A stretch of 64,000 bases of DNA, from positions 16,306-80,305 of the forward strand of contig JAMIIV010000025.1 in the NCBI GenBank assembly GCA_035913415.1. The letters are read 5' to 3'. The DNA comes from UBA5070 sp035913415 (GTDB lineage: Bacteria > Fibrobacterota > Fibrobacteria > UBA5070). The notes under the pieces were generated by a model. That model was given only the letters and a program-made list of their open reading frames with translations. It was not told the origin of the DNA and did not search any database. This document shows positions 23,953 through 32,553 of the stretch, in pieces; position 1 is the first letter of the stretch, and each line of letters starts with the position of its first letter. Made by a program: the position numbers and the translations under genes.

Positions 23953-25752
23953 TCATCCGATCCCCCAGGTGTCGACACGCGCCACCACGGCCGGGTCCTG
24001 GAGGGCCAGTTTGGGCCACTGCCCGCGGGGGTAGCCCTCTTCGGCGGTCTTGCGCGTGGCATCCAGCCCCAGGGCGAGCCCCGGGCGCGGCGATTGGAGC
24101 ACCACGCAGTCGCGGGCGGGATCGAGGTTGTTGCCCGCCACGGTGACGGCCAGCGAGAGCGAGCGTGGAGGACCGTCCTCGTCGAAGACCAGGACGAACA
24201 GGATGCGCGGCGAAAGATCCGAAGGCCGAAGGGCCTCCAGGAACCGCCGCCCGGCGAACGCGGAATTCTTGGCCAGTTCCACCAGCAGCACCCGGCCTTC
24301 GGCTTCGGGAGGAAGCTCCACCTGGAGCACGTCGGGGAATCGCTCACGCGGGAAGGTCCAGCCCGAGGCCCCGAAATCGCCGGAAAGCGCCGATTGGCCT
24401 CCGTCGTCCTCAATGGACTTGGCCGTGGCGTCCAGGCCGATCTTGCCCGAGATGTCCTGCACCGCGGCGGCGTGGTCGAGGGTATCGGCAGGACCGGAAG
24501 AGAGCACGGTGTCGCGGCGAGCGTGCCAATTCTTGTCCAGCGCGGCCAGCACGGCGCGGGGGTTGTGGGGATCGACCGATTCGTCGACGACCACCGCCAC
24601 CTTGGTGAACATCATCTGCCCGGTGCCCCACACCGCGTGGAAGGTCTTGTGGGCGTGGGCGGGGAAGCGTTTGCGGATGGACACCACCGCCAGGTTGTGG
24701 AACACACCCTCCAAGGGAAGGTGCATGTCGCGGATCTCGCCGTGCACGCGCTTGAGCAACGGCAGGAACAGGCGCTCCGTGGCCAGGCCCATGTAGGCGT
24801 CTTCCTTGGGCGGAAGCCCCACCACCGTGGCCGGGAAGATGGCATCGCGGCGGTGTGTGACCCGTTCCACGTGGAAAGCCGGGTAACGCCCCTCCTGCGA
24901 GTAGAATCCGGTGTGGTCGCCGAAGGGCCCTTCGCGGCGGAGATCGTCGGGATCCACCCACCCCTCGAGGATGAAATCGGCTTCGGCGGGAACGGGAATC
25001 CCCGCGGCCGTGCGCAACATGGGCACGCGACGGCGCTGGATGTAGCCCGCCAGGAGCATCTCGAAGATCTCCGGAGGCAGGGGTGCGGTGGCCGCCCAGG
25101 TGAGCACCGGAGGCCCGCCCAACGCGACGGCGACCGGAATCCGTCGCCCAGCCTCGTCCAGGTGGCGTCGGCCGTCTTTCTGGCGCTGCCAGTGCATGCC
25201 CGTCGTCGTGCGGTCGAAGACCTGCATGCGGTACATGCCGCAATTGGGCACGCCGTTGGCCCCGCGGGTGAAGACCATCGGCCAGGTGAGGAACGGACCG
25301 GCGTCGTCGGGCCAGGTGGTGAGCACGGGCAAGGCGCCGAGATCCACCTGCGGCTGCTCCACTTCGCGCGCCGGCCCCGTGCGCACGGTGCGGGGCGGCA
25401 TGTGGCGGGCTTCGGACAGTCGCTTCAGCAGGTCCCACCCTTCCGCGAAACCTTTGGGCGGTTTGGCCATCACCAAGGCTTCGATGCGGTCTTCGACGGC
25501 CTTGAGCGTCTGTTCGCCCAAGGCCCAGGCCATGCGGTTTTCCGAACCCAGGATGTTGACCGCCACCGGGAAACGCGATCCCTTGACGTTGCGGAACAGC
25601 AGGGCCTTGCCCCCCCCGGGAGATCGCATCTGGCGGTCGGCGACCTCGCAGATCTCGAGGAAGGGATCGACTTCGCGATCGACGACGAGGAGTTCCCCGC
25701 GCTGATCGCAATGTTGCAGGAACTCGCGAAGCGAGCGGAAGTACGGAATCAC
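23953..25752 (-). CDS. ubiD: UbiD-family decarboxylase (MqnL-like)
   Basis: A 599-residue prenyl-FMN-dependent decarboxylase, close to the longer UbiD branch. The N-terminus IPYFRSLREFLQHCDQRGEL is the family opening. Core signatures are VPNCGMYRMQVFD, PVLTWAATAPLPPEI and EGPFGDHTGFYS (substrate/cofactor pocket). With UbiA, UbiX and UbiE it probably decarboxylates the prenylated naphthoate of the futalosine pathway. GTG at 25752 is chosen because it opens the conserved N-terminus and TATCTT lies 7 bases upstream; there is no Shine-Dalgarno. It is the first gene of the quinone operon. Confidence 0.9.
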   Translation of the reverse strand: MIPYFRSLREFLQHCDQRGELLVVDREVDPFLEICEVADRQMRSPGGGKALLFRNVKGSRFPVAVNILGSENRMAWALGEQTLKAVEDRIEALVMAKPPKGFAEGWDLLKRLSEARHMPPRTVRTGPAREVEQPQVDLGALPVLTTWPDDAGPFLTWPMVFTRGANGVPNCGMYRMQVFDRTTTGMHWQRQKDGRRHLDEAGRRIPVAVALGGPPVLTWAATAPLPPEIFEMLLAGYIQRRRVPMLRTAAGIPVPAEADFILEGWVDPDDLRREGPFGDHTGFYSQEGRYPAFHVERVTHRRDAIFPATVVGLPPKEDAYMGLATERLFLPLLKRVHGEIRDMHLPLEGVFHNLAVVSIRKRFPAHAHKTFHAVWGTGQMMFTKVAVVVDESVDPHNPRAVLAALDKNWHARRDTVLSSGPADTLDHAAAVQDISGKIGLDATAKSIEDDGGQSALSGDFGASGWTFPRERFPDVLQVELPPEAEGRVLLVELAKNSAFAGRRFLEALRPSDLSPRILFVLVFDEDGPPRSLSLAVTVAGNNLDPARDCVVLQSPRPGLALGLDATRKTAEEGYPRGQWPKLALQDPAVVARVDTWGIG

Positions 25753-25818
25753 GGGGAGGAAGATACAAGTCGGCGGGGATTCTGGGCGTCGAGGATTGGG
25801 CACCCTCGCCCCGCCGGC

Positions 25819-26523
25819 TCAGAAACGGGTGTGCAGCGCCAGTCCGGTGCGTTGCGGCGCCAGGAGGGGGACGATGGCGGTGGTGGGACGCGCTTCACCG
25901 GGACCGTCACCATCGAACAGCAGAGCGCCCAGGGAAGATGCCGAAGCCATGATCAGGAATCCAATCGGGAATGAGCTTGCCTTGAATCCCAGGATCACCC
26001 CTAGAGAGGATCCAACGACTCCCCCCAGCAAGGGAACCAGAACCGACTTGCCGGATTTCTCCGGCGCTCGTTCGTGCACCACTCCCCAGGTCGCGCCAAT
26101 CGCGGAACCGATCCAGGTCCCGTAGATGGCGCCGATCAGCTCTGACTCTATGATCTCTTCCTCGTTGTTGTTCAACAGGGAAGACCCCAGCACCCCTCCG
26201 ACGAATCCTCCTCCCACCGCGCCTGCGGCCCCCAACACGAACGGATGGCGCGTGTTCACCCCGGATCCCGGCTTGTGCGGGTCGCTTGGCGAGAGAGTCT
26301 GCCCACCATTCGAATCGAGCTCCGCCGCCGTGACGGGCGCGAGCACCACCGGAGCCATCGGCGAGAGTCTCGCCAAGCCCCCGGAATCGGAGCCCGACGC
26401 CACCCTGGGCGTCTGCGGGGAAACCGCGAACGGCGCCACGGCGGTGGGGGCGGGCACGAAGGGGGGCGCCGCATCGACGGAATCCGGCAGGGCGCCGCAC
26501 AGCGCCAGGAGCAGGGCGATCAT
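25819..26523 (-). CDS. exported protein with Gly-zipper membrane segments
   Basis: I do not recognise a family. The 234-residue protein has an N-terminal signal (MIALLLALCGALPDSVDAA), a Pro/Ala/Ser-rich linker to about residue 90, then four small-residue hydrophobic segments at about 98-115, 130-149, 163-180 and 186-202. They are rich in Gly with GxxxG spacing (AAGAVGGGFVGGVLG), as in glycine-zipper outer-membrane proteins. An acidic NNNEEEIIESE loop separates the first two. The ATG overlaps the gspE stop (ATGA), tying it to the secretion locus; it may be a pilotin-like or channel accessory protein, but that is inference. Confidence 0.6.
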   Translation of the reverse strand: MIALLLALCGALPDSVDAAPPFVPAPTAVAPFAVSPQTPRVASGSDSGGLARLSPMAPVVLAPVTAAELDSNGGQTLSPSDPHKPGSGVNTRHPFVLGAAGAVGGGFVGGVLGSSLLNNNEEEIIESELIGAIYGTWIGSAIGATWGVVHERAPEKSGKSVLVPLLGGVVGSSLGVILGFKASSFPIGFLIMASASSLGALLFDGDGPGEARPTTAIVPLLAPQRTGLALHTRF

Positions 26524-28004
26524 CGCAGCCCCACGCGCAGGACTTCTTCGAGGGTGGTCTGGCCTTCGGCGGCCTTGGCGATGCCGTCGTGCACCAGCGG
26601 TCGCAACGAGGCGAGGGAGCGGATCTCGCCGTCGGAGGCGCCCCGCACGATGGCCTCGCGGAGGGTGTCGTCCATGGTCAAAAGTTCGAAGATGCCCACC
26701 CGTCCGCGATACCCGGTGCCGTCGCAGGCGGGGCAGCCGCGGGCGATGGCGACGGATTCCGGCAACGGACCGTAACCTGCCAGCAATTCCCTTTCCTGGG
26801 CCGAGGGGGCGCCGCGTTCGGCGCAGGAGGGACAGACCCGACGCACCAGACGTTGGGCCAAAATGCCCAGGACCGCCGATCCGACCAGGAATCGCGGGAC
26901 CCCCAGGTCGGCCAGGCGGGTGACGGCGCCCGCCGAATCGTTGGTGTGCAGCGTGCTGAACACAAGGTGGCCCGTCTGCGCGGCCTGCACGGCGATCCCG
27001 GCGGTCTCGGCGTCGCGGATTTCGCCCACCAGAATCACGTCGGGGTCCTGGCGCAGGATGGACCGCAGGGCCTCGGCGAACCCCAGGCCGGCCTTCTCGA
27101 GGATCTGGACCTGGTTGGCGCCCTTGAGGCGGTATTCGATGGGGTCTTCGATGGTCGTGATGTTGATCGCCCGCGGCAGCAGGCGTTGGAGGGCCGCGTA
27201 CAGGGTGGAGCTCTTGCCCGAGCCCGTGGGACCGGTGACGAAGACCATGCCCTGGGGGCGGTCGCAGAGATGCTCGAACGCGGTGCGGACGGAATCGGGC
27301 ATTCCCACCGAGCGCAGGTCCAGGACACTGGCCGTCTGGCGCAGCAGGCGCAACACGACCTTCTCTCCCATGCGCGTGGGCAGGGTCGAGACGCGGATGT
27401 CGAGGGTCTCCCCCTTCCATTGGCGCTGGATGCGTCCGTCCTGGGGCAGGCGCTTCTCGGCGATGTCCAGCTCCGCCAGGATCTTCAGGCGCGAGGTGAG
27501 GCTGGCCTGCACCCACGAAGGAAGCACAAGGAACTCGCGCAGCATGCCGTCGCGCCGGAAACGGACCGCCACCCCTTCGTCGTCGGGCTCCACGTGGATG
27601 TCGGTGGCGCCGTCGCGCAGGGCTTCGTCGATCACGTGGTCGACCAGCTTGACCACCGGCTCGGACTGCGACTTGCGACGGATTTCGTCCACCGTGGATC
27701 CTTCGGAGACCGCGAGTTCCTCCTCGGCGAGCTTGCCGAGCAGTCCTCCCCTGTGGTCGGAGGCCTCCTGCCCGCGCAGCACGGCCAGCGGGTGCGCGAG
27801 GTCCTCGTCGCAGCCCTCCAGGACGGGGATCTCGGGCACGGGAAGATCCAGGCGCCAGGCGGCCCACGCCGCGGCACGATCGTCGCGCGCTCCGGCGAAG
27901 GCCAGATGGAGGCGGCCCTCGTGGACCACGGGGAGCACGGCGTTGGTGATCCACCACGAGGTGGCCATCTTCGCGAGACTGTCCTGATCGATCGCAAGCA
28001 CCAT
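26520..28004 (-). CDS. gspE: GspE/PilB-type secretion ATPase
   Basis: A 494-residue hexameric ATPase that powers pseudopilus or pilus assembly at the inner membrane. Walker A is GPTGSGKSS (about residue 255), followed by the Asp box and His box regions and Walker B ILVGEIRD. A tetracysteine zinc module (CPSC and CPAC) lies in the C-terminal domain, as in GspE and PilB. The N-terminal domain is short and degenerate. GGGAG precedes the ATG. It lies 53 bases downstream of a pseudopilin gene. No GspF/PilC membrane partner, major pseudopilin or prepilin peptidase is in this window, so the full machine must be completed elsewhere. Confidence 0.93.
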   Translation of the reverse strand: MVLAIDQDSLAKMATSWWITNAVLPVVHEGRLHLAFAGARDDRAAAWAAWRLDLPVPEIPVLEGCDEDLAHPLAVLRGQEASDHRGGLLGKLAEEELAVSEGSTVDEIRRKSQSEPVVKLVDHVIDEALRDGATDIHVEPDDEGVAVRFRRDGMLREFLVLPSWVQASLTSRLKILAELDIAEKRLPQDGRIQRQWKGETLDIRVSTLPTRMGEKVVLRLLRQTASVLDLRSVGMPDSVRTAFEHLCDRPQGMVFVTGPTGSGKSSTLYAALQRLLPRAINITTIEDPIEYRLKGANQVQILEKAGLGFAEALRSILRQDPDVILVGEIRDAETAGIAVQAAQTGHLVFSTLHTNDSAGAVTRLADLGVPRFLVGSAVLGILAQRLVRRVCPSCAERGAPSAQERELLAGYGPLPESVAIARGCPACDGTGYRGRVGIFELLTMDDTLREAIVRGASDGEIRSLASLRPLVHDGIAKAAEGQTTLEEVLRVGLR

Positions 28005-28057
28005 GTTCGATTCTCCCCCATGCCGGAGTTTGCCCCCCCCGGTCGCGATGAACAAGC

Positions 28058-28615
28058 CTACAATCCCGCCGCGGGCACGCGCACCGTCAGGGATTCCGGC
28101 TCCTGGGGCATGCCCGGGATGGTCCGGTAGACCCCGTCGATCCGCACCGCGATCGAGAGCAATCCGTCGAGTTCGTACCCGTCGATGCTGCCGTTCTGGC
28201 TCGAGTCCATCTCCCACCACAGGTTCCCGCGGCCGGGACGGTCCGGCAGGGGGACGGGCTCCCAGTCCACCCGCAGGTTTTCCAGCCGTCCCAGGCGCAC
28301 GGCCTCGGTGCCGTCGCGGCCGCGCAGCAGGGCGCCGTCCCTCAGGGTCCAGACGACGGTGTCCGAGATCCCCCAGCGGCTGCGGAGCACCAGCAGGCGC
28401 TCGCGCGAGAACGACAGGATCCGTCCGTGGTGGATGTCCTGGAAAAGCTCCTCGCGCAGCATGGAAAGCTCCTCGGCCACATCGATCCGACGGTCCGAAA
28501 GGAAACGCGACTTGGTCTGGTGCACGATCCACCGGCCTCCCATGACCACCACCAATCCGGTGACGACCATGGCGACCAGGAGCTCGACGAGCGTGTATCC
28601 GGCCCGCCGACTCAA
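28058..28615 (-). CDS. type II/IV pseudopilin, GspJ-like
   Basis: A 185-residue minor pseudopilin. The N-terminus LSRRAGYTLVELLVAMVV is a class III signal: short basic leader, cleavage after Gly, then YTLVE with Glu at mature position 5 and a hydrophobic helix. The globular domain follows. The start is a TTG overlapping the upstream stop (TTGA); no ATG fits before the signal. Late sequence (DSSQNGSIDGYELDG) resembles a calcium-loop-like acidic turn sometimes found in pseudopilins. It should sit at the pseudopilus tip together with the neighbouring pseudopilin. Confidence 0.82.
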   Translation of the reverse strand: MSRRAGYTLVELLVAMVVTGLVVVMGGRWIVHQTKSRFLSDRRIDVAEELSMLREELFQDIHHGRILSFSRERLLVLRSRWGISDTVVWTLRDGALLRGRDGTEAVRLGRLENLRVDWEPVPLPDRPGRGNLWWEMDSSQNGSIDGYELDGLLSIAVRIDGVYRTIPGMPQEPESLTVRVPAAGL

Positions 28616-29037
28616 CGCTGGATCTCCGTCAACGGCACGCGCCAGCCGAAACAGCGCACCGAATCGTCCGGGTCGTCGGCCGGATCGAGCACGCACGCGC
28701 GCACCGACGGCCCCACCGTGGGGGCGGCGACGGTGCCCACCTGGCCGATCACCGCGGTGGCCGTGGCCGGATCGGGGACGGTGTCGAAGACCCTCCTCAC
28801 CAGGAGGTATTCGTGGTCGCCGATCTTGCGCGGGTATACGGTGTCGCGCAGCAGCTTCGGTGCGGTCAGGCGCACCAGCCCCCAGTCCTCGCGCACCAGG
28901 CAGGTGGCGTCGTCGATGCGCCGGGCACGCGCCTTGCCGTTGGCCGTCTGGATGGTCATCCACGCCAGCGGGGTGGTCAGGATCATGAGCAGCCCCATGG
29001 CCATCATCACTTCCACGAGCGTGTATCCGCGCCTCAT
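28612..29037 (-). CDS. type II/IV pseudopilin, GspI/PilV-like
   Basis: A 141-residue minor pseudopilin with the leader MRRG and mature N-terminus YTLVEVMMAMGLLMILTT, including Glu5. Two Cys in the globular domain (TCLV, VRACVL plus RCFGW) may form a disulfide. ATG 29037 overlaps the stop of the PilX-like gene (ATGA) and its own stop overlaps the next pseudopilin start (TTGA), so all three are translationally coupled. Small size fits GspI or PilV rather than GspK. Confidence 0.8.
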   Translation of the reverse strand: MRRGYTLVEVMMAMGLLMILTTPLAWMTIQTANGKARARRIDDATCLVREDWGLVRLTAPKLLRDTVYPRKIGDHEYLLVRRVFDTVPDPATATAVIGQVGTVAAPTVGPSVRACVLDPADDPDDSVRCFGWRVPLTEIQR

Positions 29038-30440
29038 CGCACCTCCCACGCCGCCACCCGCAGACCCTTCGACCCGGGCAATCCCAGGGGGATGGCGAAA
29101 TCCGGAGGCAGTTTGGAACGGTCGTATTCACCCCAGCCGGTGCAACTGGTGGCACCGCGTCCGCAGTCGAAACGCCCCGCCACCGCCGCGCCGTGGATGC
29201 GCCCGGAATTCTTGAGGGTGCCCCCCGAGACCAGGACACCTTCGACCAAGGCGCCGCGCGCGACCTCGACGGTGGAGCCTCCGCCGAGCGCCACCAGGTA
29301 GACCTTCGATCGCGAATCCCCCTCGAACAGCACGCGAGCGCTGGAGTCCGAGCCCCAGCACAGGGCCACGGAAGGCCCCAGGATGCGCGACTTGTCGAGG
29401 ACGGAGAAAGCCCCGAACGACAGAATTTGGCCTTGGAACTCGGCGTCGTCCATCAGCACCACCCCGCGTTCGGCGTACACCAGGCCGTTGCGCAGGCGCG
29501 CTCCGCGCTCCAGGCTGACCTGGCCGCGCGCGAGGATGGTCCATCCCTCCAGGAGCACGTCCCCGCGGACGGTCACATCGCCTTCCACCAACAGGGTTCG
29601 CGCCGGGGGACTCCAGACGGCGCCACCGCGGGACGCTTCCAGGACCACGATCGACGCGCCTTTCCCGAAGCTGGTGTGCACCACTTCGTGGCCCCGGGGA
29701 AGCGCCCGGGACGGACCGTACCAGGCCGATCCGAGCAACGCGTCGGGACGGCGGAAGGCCTCTTTCAGTCGGGACTGCAGGACCGTGGTGTCGAGGGCCT
29801 TCGATTCGGGCACGTAGGCCGTGATGCCCAGCCGGGCGCGGGGCTGGGCGAACATGCCCGACGGAGGCGACCCGGCGTCCACCCGCACGCGGATGTTGCC
29901 CACGATGTACGAACTGGAGATGTCCAGGGGTGGCGTGGTGGTGGTCCACTGGCTGACCGCCACGTCGAAGAGTTCGCGATCGATCGATCCACCCAGCACC
30001 GCCCGGATGGACCGGACCTCGTCGCGGCGCCCGAAACGCACCGTGCCCACGGCGGATACCGGGGCGAGCAGGGCCCCTTCCCCGATCTCGGCGCTCATGG
30101 TCCCGTGCACGCCCGGAGGGACCGGACAGGAATCGACAACGCCCGCGCCCCCATCGGGAACGGAATCCGCCGCATCGCGTCCGAGCTCGCGCACCTTTCC
30201 GGAATCCCGCCCCGTGTCGGGACGGACCACCGCCGAGCGCCGTGCCCAGAGTTCGTCTTCCGCGCAGGCCAGCGCCGACTCCGCCAGAAGCTGGGCCTGC
30301 CAGCGGGCGGAAAGGATCGCGGCCCGCTCGCGATGGGTCCAGGCGCGGTTCCAGGCCAGCGTGGCGACCAGCATCGAGAGACCCATGCCCGTCAGGACCC
30401 AGGGCATGGCCGCCCCGCGACGTGGCCCGGGGTGGCTCAC
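29034..30440 (-). CDS. PilX-like protein with polymer-forming beta-helix region
   Basis: A 468-residue protein with GTG start overlapping the PilP-like stop (GTGA). A single N-terminal helix (residues about 12-30, MPWVLTGMGLSMLVATLAW) is followed by a PilX-type helical stretch (RERAAILSARWQAQLLAESA). The C-terminal half (about 290-430) is a run of short beta turns: LLVEGDVTVRGDVLLEGWTI, GARLRNGLVYAERGVV, FQGQILSFGAF and EVARGALVEGVLVSGGTLK. It resembles bactofilin-like or hexapeptide-type beta-helices. This places a large accessory pilin-like protein with a beta-helical head among the pseudopilins. The domain combination is one I do not know from standard Gsp or Pil sets; GspK is the positional alternative. 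Confidence 0.6.
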   Translation of the reverse strand: MSHPGPRRGAAMPWVLTGMGLSMLVATLAWNRAWTHRERAAILSARWQAQLLAESALACAEDELWARRSAVVRPDTGRDSGKVRELGRDAADSVPDGGAGVVDSCPVPPGVHGTMSAEIGEGALLAPVSAVGTVRFGRRDEVRSIRAVLGGSIDRELFDVAVSQWTTTTPPLDISSSYIVGNIRVRVDAGSPPSGMFAQPRARLGITAYVPESKALDTTVLQSRLKEAFRRPDALLGSAWYGPSRALPRGHEVVHTSFGKGASIVVLEASRGGAVWSPPARTLLVEGDVTVRGDVLLEGWTILARGQVSLERGARLRNGLVYAERGVVLMDDAEFQGQILSFGAFSVLDKSRILGPSVALCWGSDSSARVLFEGDSRSKVYLVALGGGSTVEVARGALVEGVLVSGGTLKNSGRIHGAAVAGRFDCGRGATSCTGWGEYDRSKLPPDFAIPLGLPGSKGLRVAAWEVR

Positions 30441-30889
30441 GGAACCTTCAGGAGGAAGCGCCCCGAACGATCCTCGAGCTCGACCCCTTCCTGCGAGATG
30501 CCCACCACCGTGGCGCTGTCCAGACGCTCCCCGAGCTTCACGACCATGCTGCGCCCATCGGCGCGGACCAGGACCGCGGCGCGCCGCCCCACCAGGCCTG
30601 TCACCTTCCAGGGGCGGAGGGGAGCGGGCCCGGAAGGCGTGCCGCCGCCGGCGGACCGTACCCGCGGGTTGACCACCGCGAGTGTCGCCAGGGAGAATGG
30701 ATCGGGAGCCTCGAGCAGAGCCGGCGCCGTGTTGGTCGCGCCGAGTTCCAGGAGGGAAAGATCGGCGGCGGGCGGGGGTGGCGGATCCGCCGCGGCGGCG
30801 GTCGCGGGGCACGCCTGGGGACGTGGACCGAACTGGAGCAGGAAGACGACGAGGGCGACAGCGGCGATCGGGCCGGTCCATCGGTTCAT
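30437..30889 (-). CDS. PilP/GspC-like inner-membrane protein
   Basis: A 150-residue protein with an N-terminal membrane helix (IAAVALVVFLLQF) and a Pro/Ala linker. It ends in a small beta domain (PWKVTGLVGRRAAVLVRADG, VVKLGERLDSATVVGI) like the HR domain of PilP/GspC, which contacts the secretin N-domains. It overlaps the PilO-like gene upstream (ATGA) and the PilX-like gene downstream (GTGA). Together with PilN- and PilO-like proteins it forms the alignment subcomplex that couples the inner-membrane platform to the secretin encoded divergently at 32554. Confidence 0.72.
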   Translation of the reverse strand: MNRWTGPIAAVALVVFLLQFGPRPQACPATAAAADPPPPPAADLSLLELGATNTAPALLEAPDPFSLATLAVVNPRVRSAGGGTPSGPAPLRPWKVTGLVGRRAAVLVRADGRSMVVKLGERLDSATVVGISQEGVELEDRSGRFLLKVP

Positions 30890-31419
30890 GGCGACCTCCT
30901 GGGCTCGGCGGGCACTCCCAGGACCATCTCGCCGGCCAGGCGGGAGGGACCGGCGGGACGGACCTGCAGTCGACGGGAGACCCAGGCGACCGGAAGCGAA
31001 TCGAGGGCGGCGTACCCGGACAGGATTTGACTCCATCCGCCCTGGACGGCCAGGGAGAGCAGCACCTCTCCGCCTTCTTCGCGGGCCGAGACGCGGTCCA
31101 GCCGCACGCCGCGGCTTTCCAGGCGCGGCACCACCAGGGCCGCGACCAGCGAGGCCGGATCGGATCCGCCGGCCTGGCGGCGGGTCGCGACCTCGCGCAG
31201 GCGGGTCCGTTCGGACGAATCGCCTCGCGCCTGCGCCAACCGCGCGGCGAGGATTTCCGGACGCGGGGCCACCTTCTCGAGACGCTCGATTTCGTGGGAA
31301 AGGGCCTGGAAACGGCACACCGTGGCAGGCAGGAACCACGCGACCAGCCACCACGCGACCAGTGCACCCGCAAGCCAAGGGGCCAAGGGCCGCAGCAACG
31401 TGCGCCATGCGGCGTTCAT
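30886..31419 (-). CDS. PilO/GspM-like inner-membrane protein
   Basis: A 177-residue protein with one N-terminal helix (PLAPWLAGALVAWWLVAWFL, about residues 11-30), a coiled-coil-like stretch (QALSHEIERLEKVAPRPEIL) and a ferredoxin-like C-terminal domain (VRLDRVSAREEGGEVLLSLA). This is the PilO/GspM plan. It overlaps both neighbours by ATGA. Partner of the PilN-like protein in the periplasmic alignment complex. Confidence 0.7.
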   Translation of the reverse strand: MNAAWRTLLRPLAPWLAGALVAWWLVAWFLPATVCRFQALSHEIERLEKVAPRPEILAARLAQARGDSSERTRLREVATRRQAGGSDPASLVAALVVPRLESRGVRLDRVSAREEGGEVLLSLAVQGGWSQILSGYAALDSLPVAWVSRRLQVRPAGPSRLAGEMVLGVPAEPRRSP

Positions 31420-32507
31420 GGCCACCTCCCCGAAAGGTCCACCACCAGATGGACCTTTTCCTGCTGGCGTTGCTGGGAGCCGACGCGGACGTCGCCCACT
31501 CCCTGGACCCGTCGGAGGGAATCGACCAGGACGGGAACACCGCGCCAATCGTCCAGGCGGGCATCGGCACGCAAGGTCCATCCGGAGTCGCCCGGGGGCG
31601 AATCCATGTGCAGGGTCAGCAGGCGCACACCCGGCGGCAGGGCCCGCGCCAAGCCCGACAGCAACGGCAACGGGGTTCTGGCGGGACGGAACGCGGGGCG
31701 GGAAGCCTCCAGGTACGCCGCATCGCGGAGAGCCTCGGCGTGGAGCTGGTCTAAGCGGTCGATGTCGGGTCGCACCGCGGCCAGACGGACTTCCGTGGCC
31801 TTCAGCGAGCGCTCCAACCACAACACCGGCGCCTGGATCAGGAGCGCCAGCACGACACCCGCCACCACCACGGCGGCGCATCGGGCCAGCGTCGCGCGGT
31901 CGGCCAGCCGTTCGGCGCGCAGGTCGGCCTGCGCGGAGGTCAACATCTGCGACTCCGGATTTTCGAGGGCAAGGTCGAGGAGTTCCGGCTCGGAGGCTTC
32001 CCGCCAGGGGATGGTCTCGCCGTCTTCTCCGCGATTCCTCATCCAGTCCGCCAGGCGCGGGGACGACTCCGCGAAGGGTCCGTCCACGGACGCGGGCTGG
32101 CCGTCTTCCCACCTCGAGATCCAGGTTCCCGAAGGGCTCCTGCAATGGCGGAATTCGGCGTTCCCCCGTCCCAGTAGCGCCAAGGCCCACAGGACTTCGG
32201 GAAGCACGACCTCGCACGGTCCTGTTCCGGGCTCGGTTCCAGCGGGCAGATTCCGTCCGGTCCGGGGATCGACCGGTGGGCACAGCACCAGGTTCCAGAC
32301 CGATCCCGCGGGGGTGTCGCGGTGGCCCAGGGTGATCCAGGGCGGGGCGGTCGGACCGCACGATGGAAGGTCCGCGACGAGGGCGTGGACGTCGTCGTCG
32401 CCAGGTGCCTCGCCATAGCGTGTGGTGCATGCCGCCTGGAGGATCCGGGAGGGCGCGAGCACCACCCTGGAACGACCTGCAAGCCAGCGCGGAATCGGAA
32501 TGCGCAT
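31416..32507 (-). CDS. PilN/GspL-like inner-membrane protein
   Basis: A 363-residue protein. The N-terminal 200 residues are a degenerate cytoplasmic domain in the place of GspL's actin-like part. A membrane helix lies near residues 205-228 (AAVVVAGVVLALLIQAPVLW). It is followed by a coiled coil and a PilN-type ferredoxin-like domain (LARALPPGVRLLTLHM, then LRADARLDDWRGVPVLVDSL). It is the first gene of the - operon of the secretion locus, divergent from the secretin with 46 bases between starts. The start at 32507 has TATCTT 10 bases upstream, giving a very short leader. Confidence 0.72.
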   Translation of the reverse strand: MRIPIPRWLAGRSRVVLAPSRILQAACTTRYGEAPGDDDVHALVADLPSCGPTAPPWITLGHRDTPAGSVWNLVLCPPVDPRTGRNLPAGTEPGTGPCEVVLPEVLWALALLGRGNAEFRHCRSPSGTWISRWEDGQPASVDGPFAESSPRLADWMRNRGEDGETIPWREASEPELLDLALENPESQMLTSAQADLRAERLADRATLARCAAVVVAGVVLALLIQAPVLWLERSLKATEVRLAAVRPDIDRLDQLHAEALRDAAYLEASRPAFRPARTPLPLLSGLARALPPGVRLLTLHMDSPPGDSGWTLRADARLDDWRGVPVLVDSLRRVQGVGDVRVGSQQRQQEKVHLVVDLSGRWP

Positions 32508-32553
32508 CGGATCCCAGAAGATAGGATCCCGAGGCGGTTTGTACCTTCCACCC
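32508..32553. promoter_or_regulatory. compact divergent promoter region of the secretion locus
   Basis: Only 46 bases separate the secretin ATG from the PilN-like ATG. On + TACCTT (32542-32547) lies 6 bases before ATG 32554. On - TATCTT (32518-32523) lies 10 bases before ATG 32507. Two GGATCCC copies (32509-32515 and 32524-32530) flank the - strand hexamer and could be an operator. Neither gene has a Shine-Dalgarno. Confidence 0.45.
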
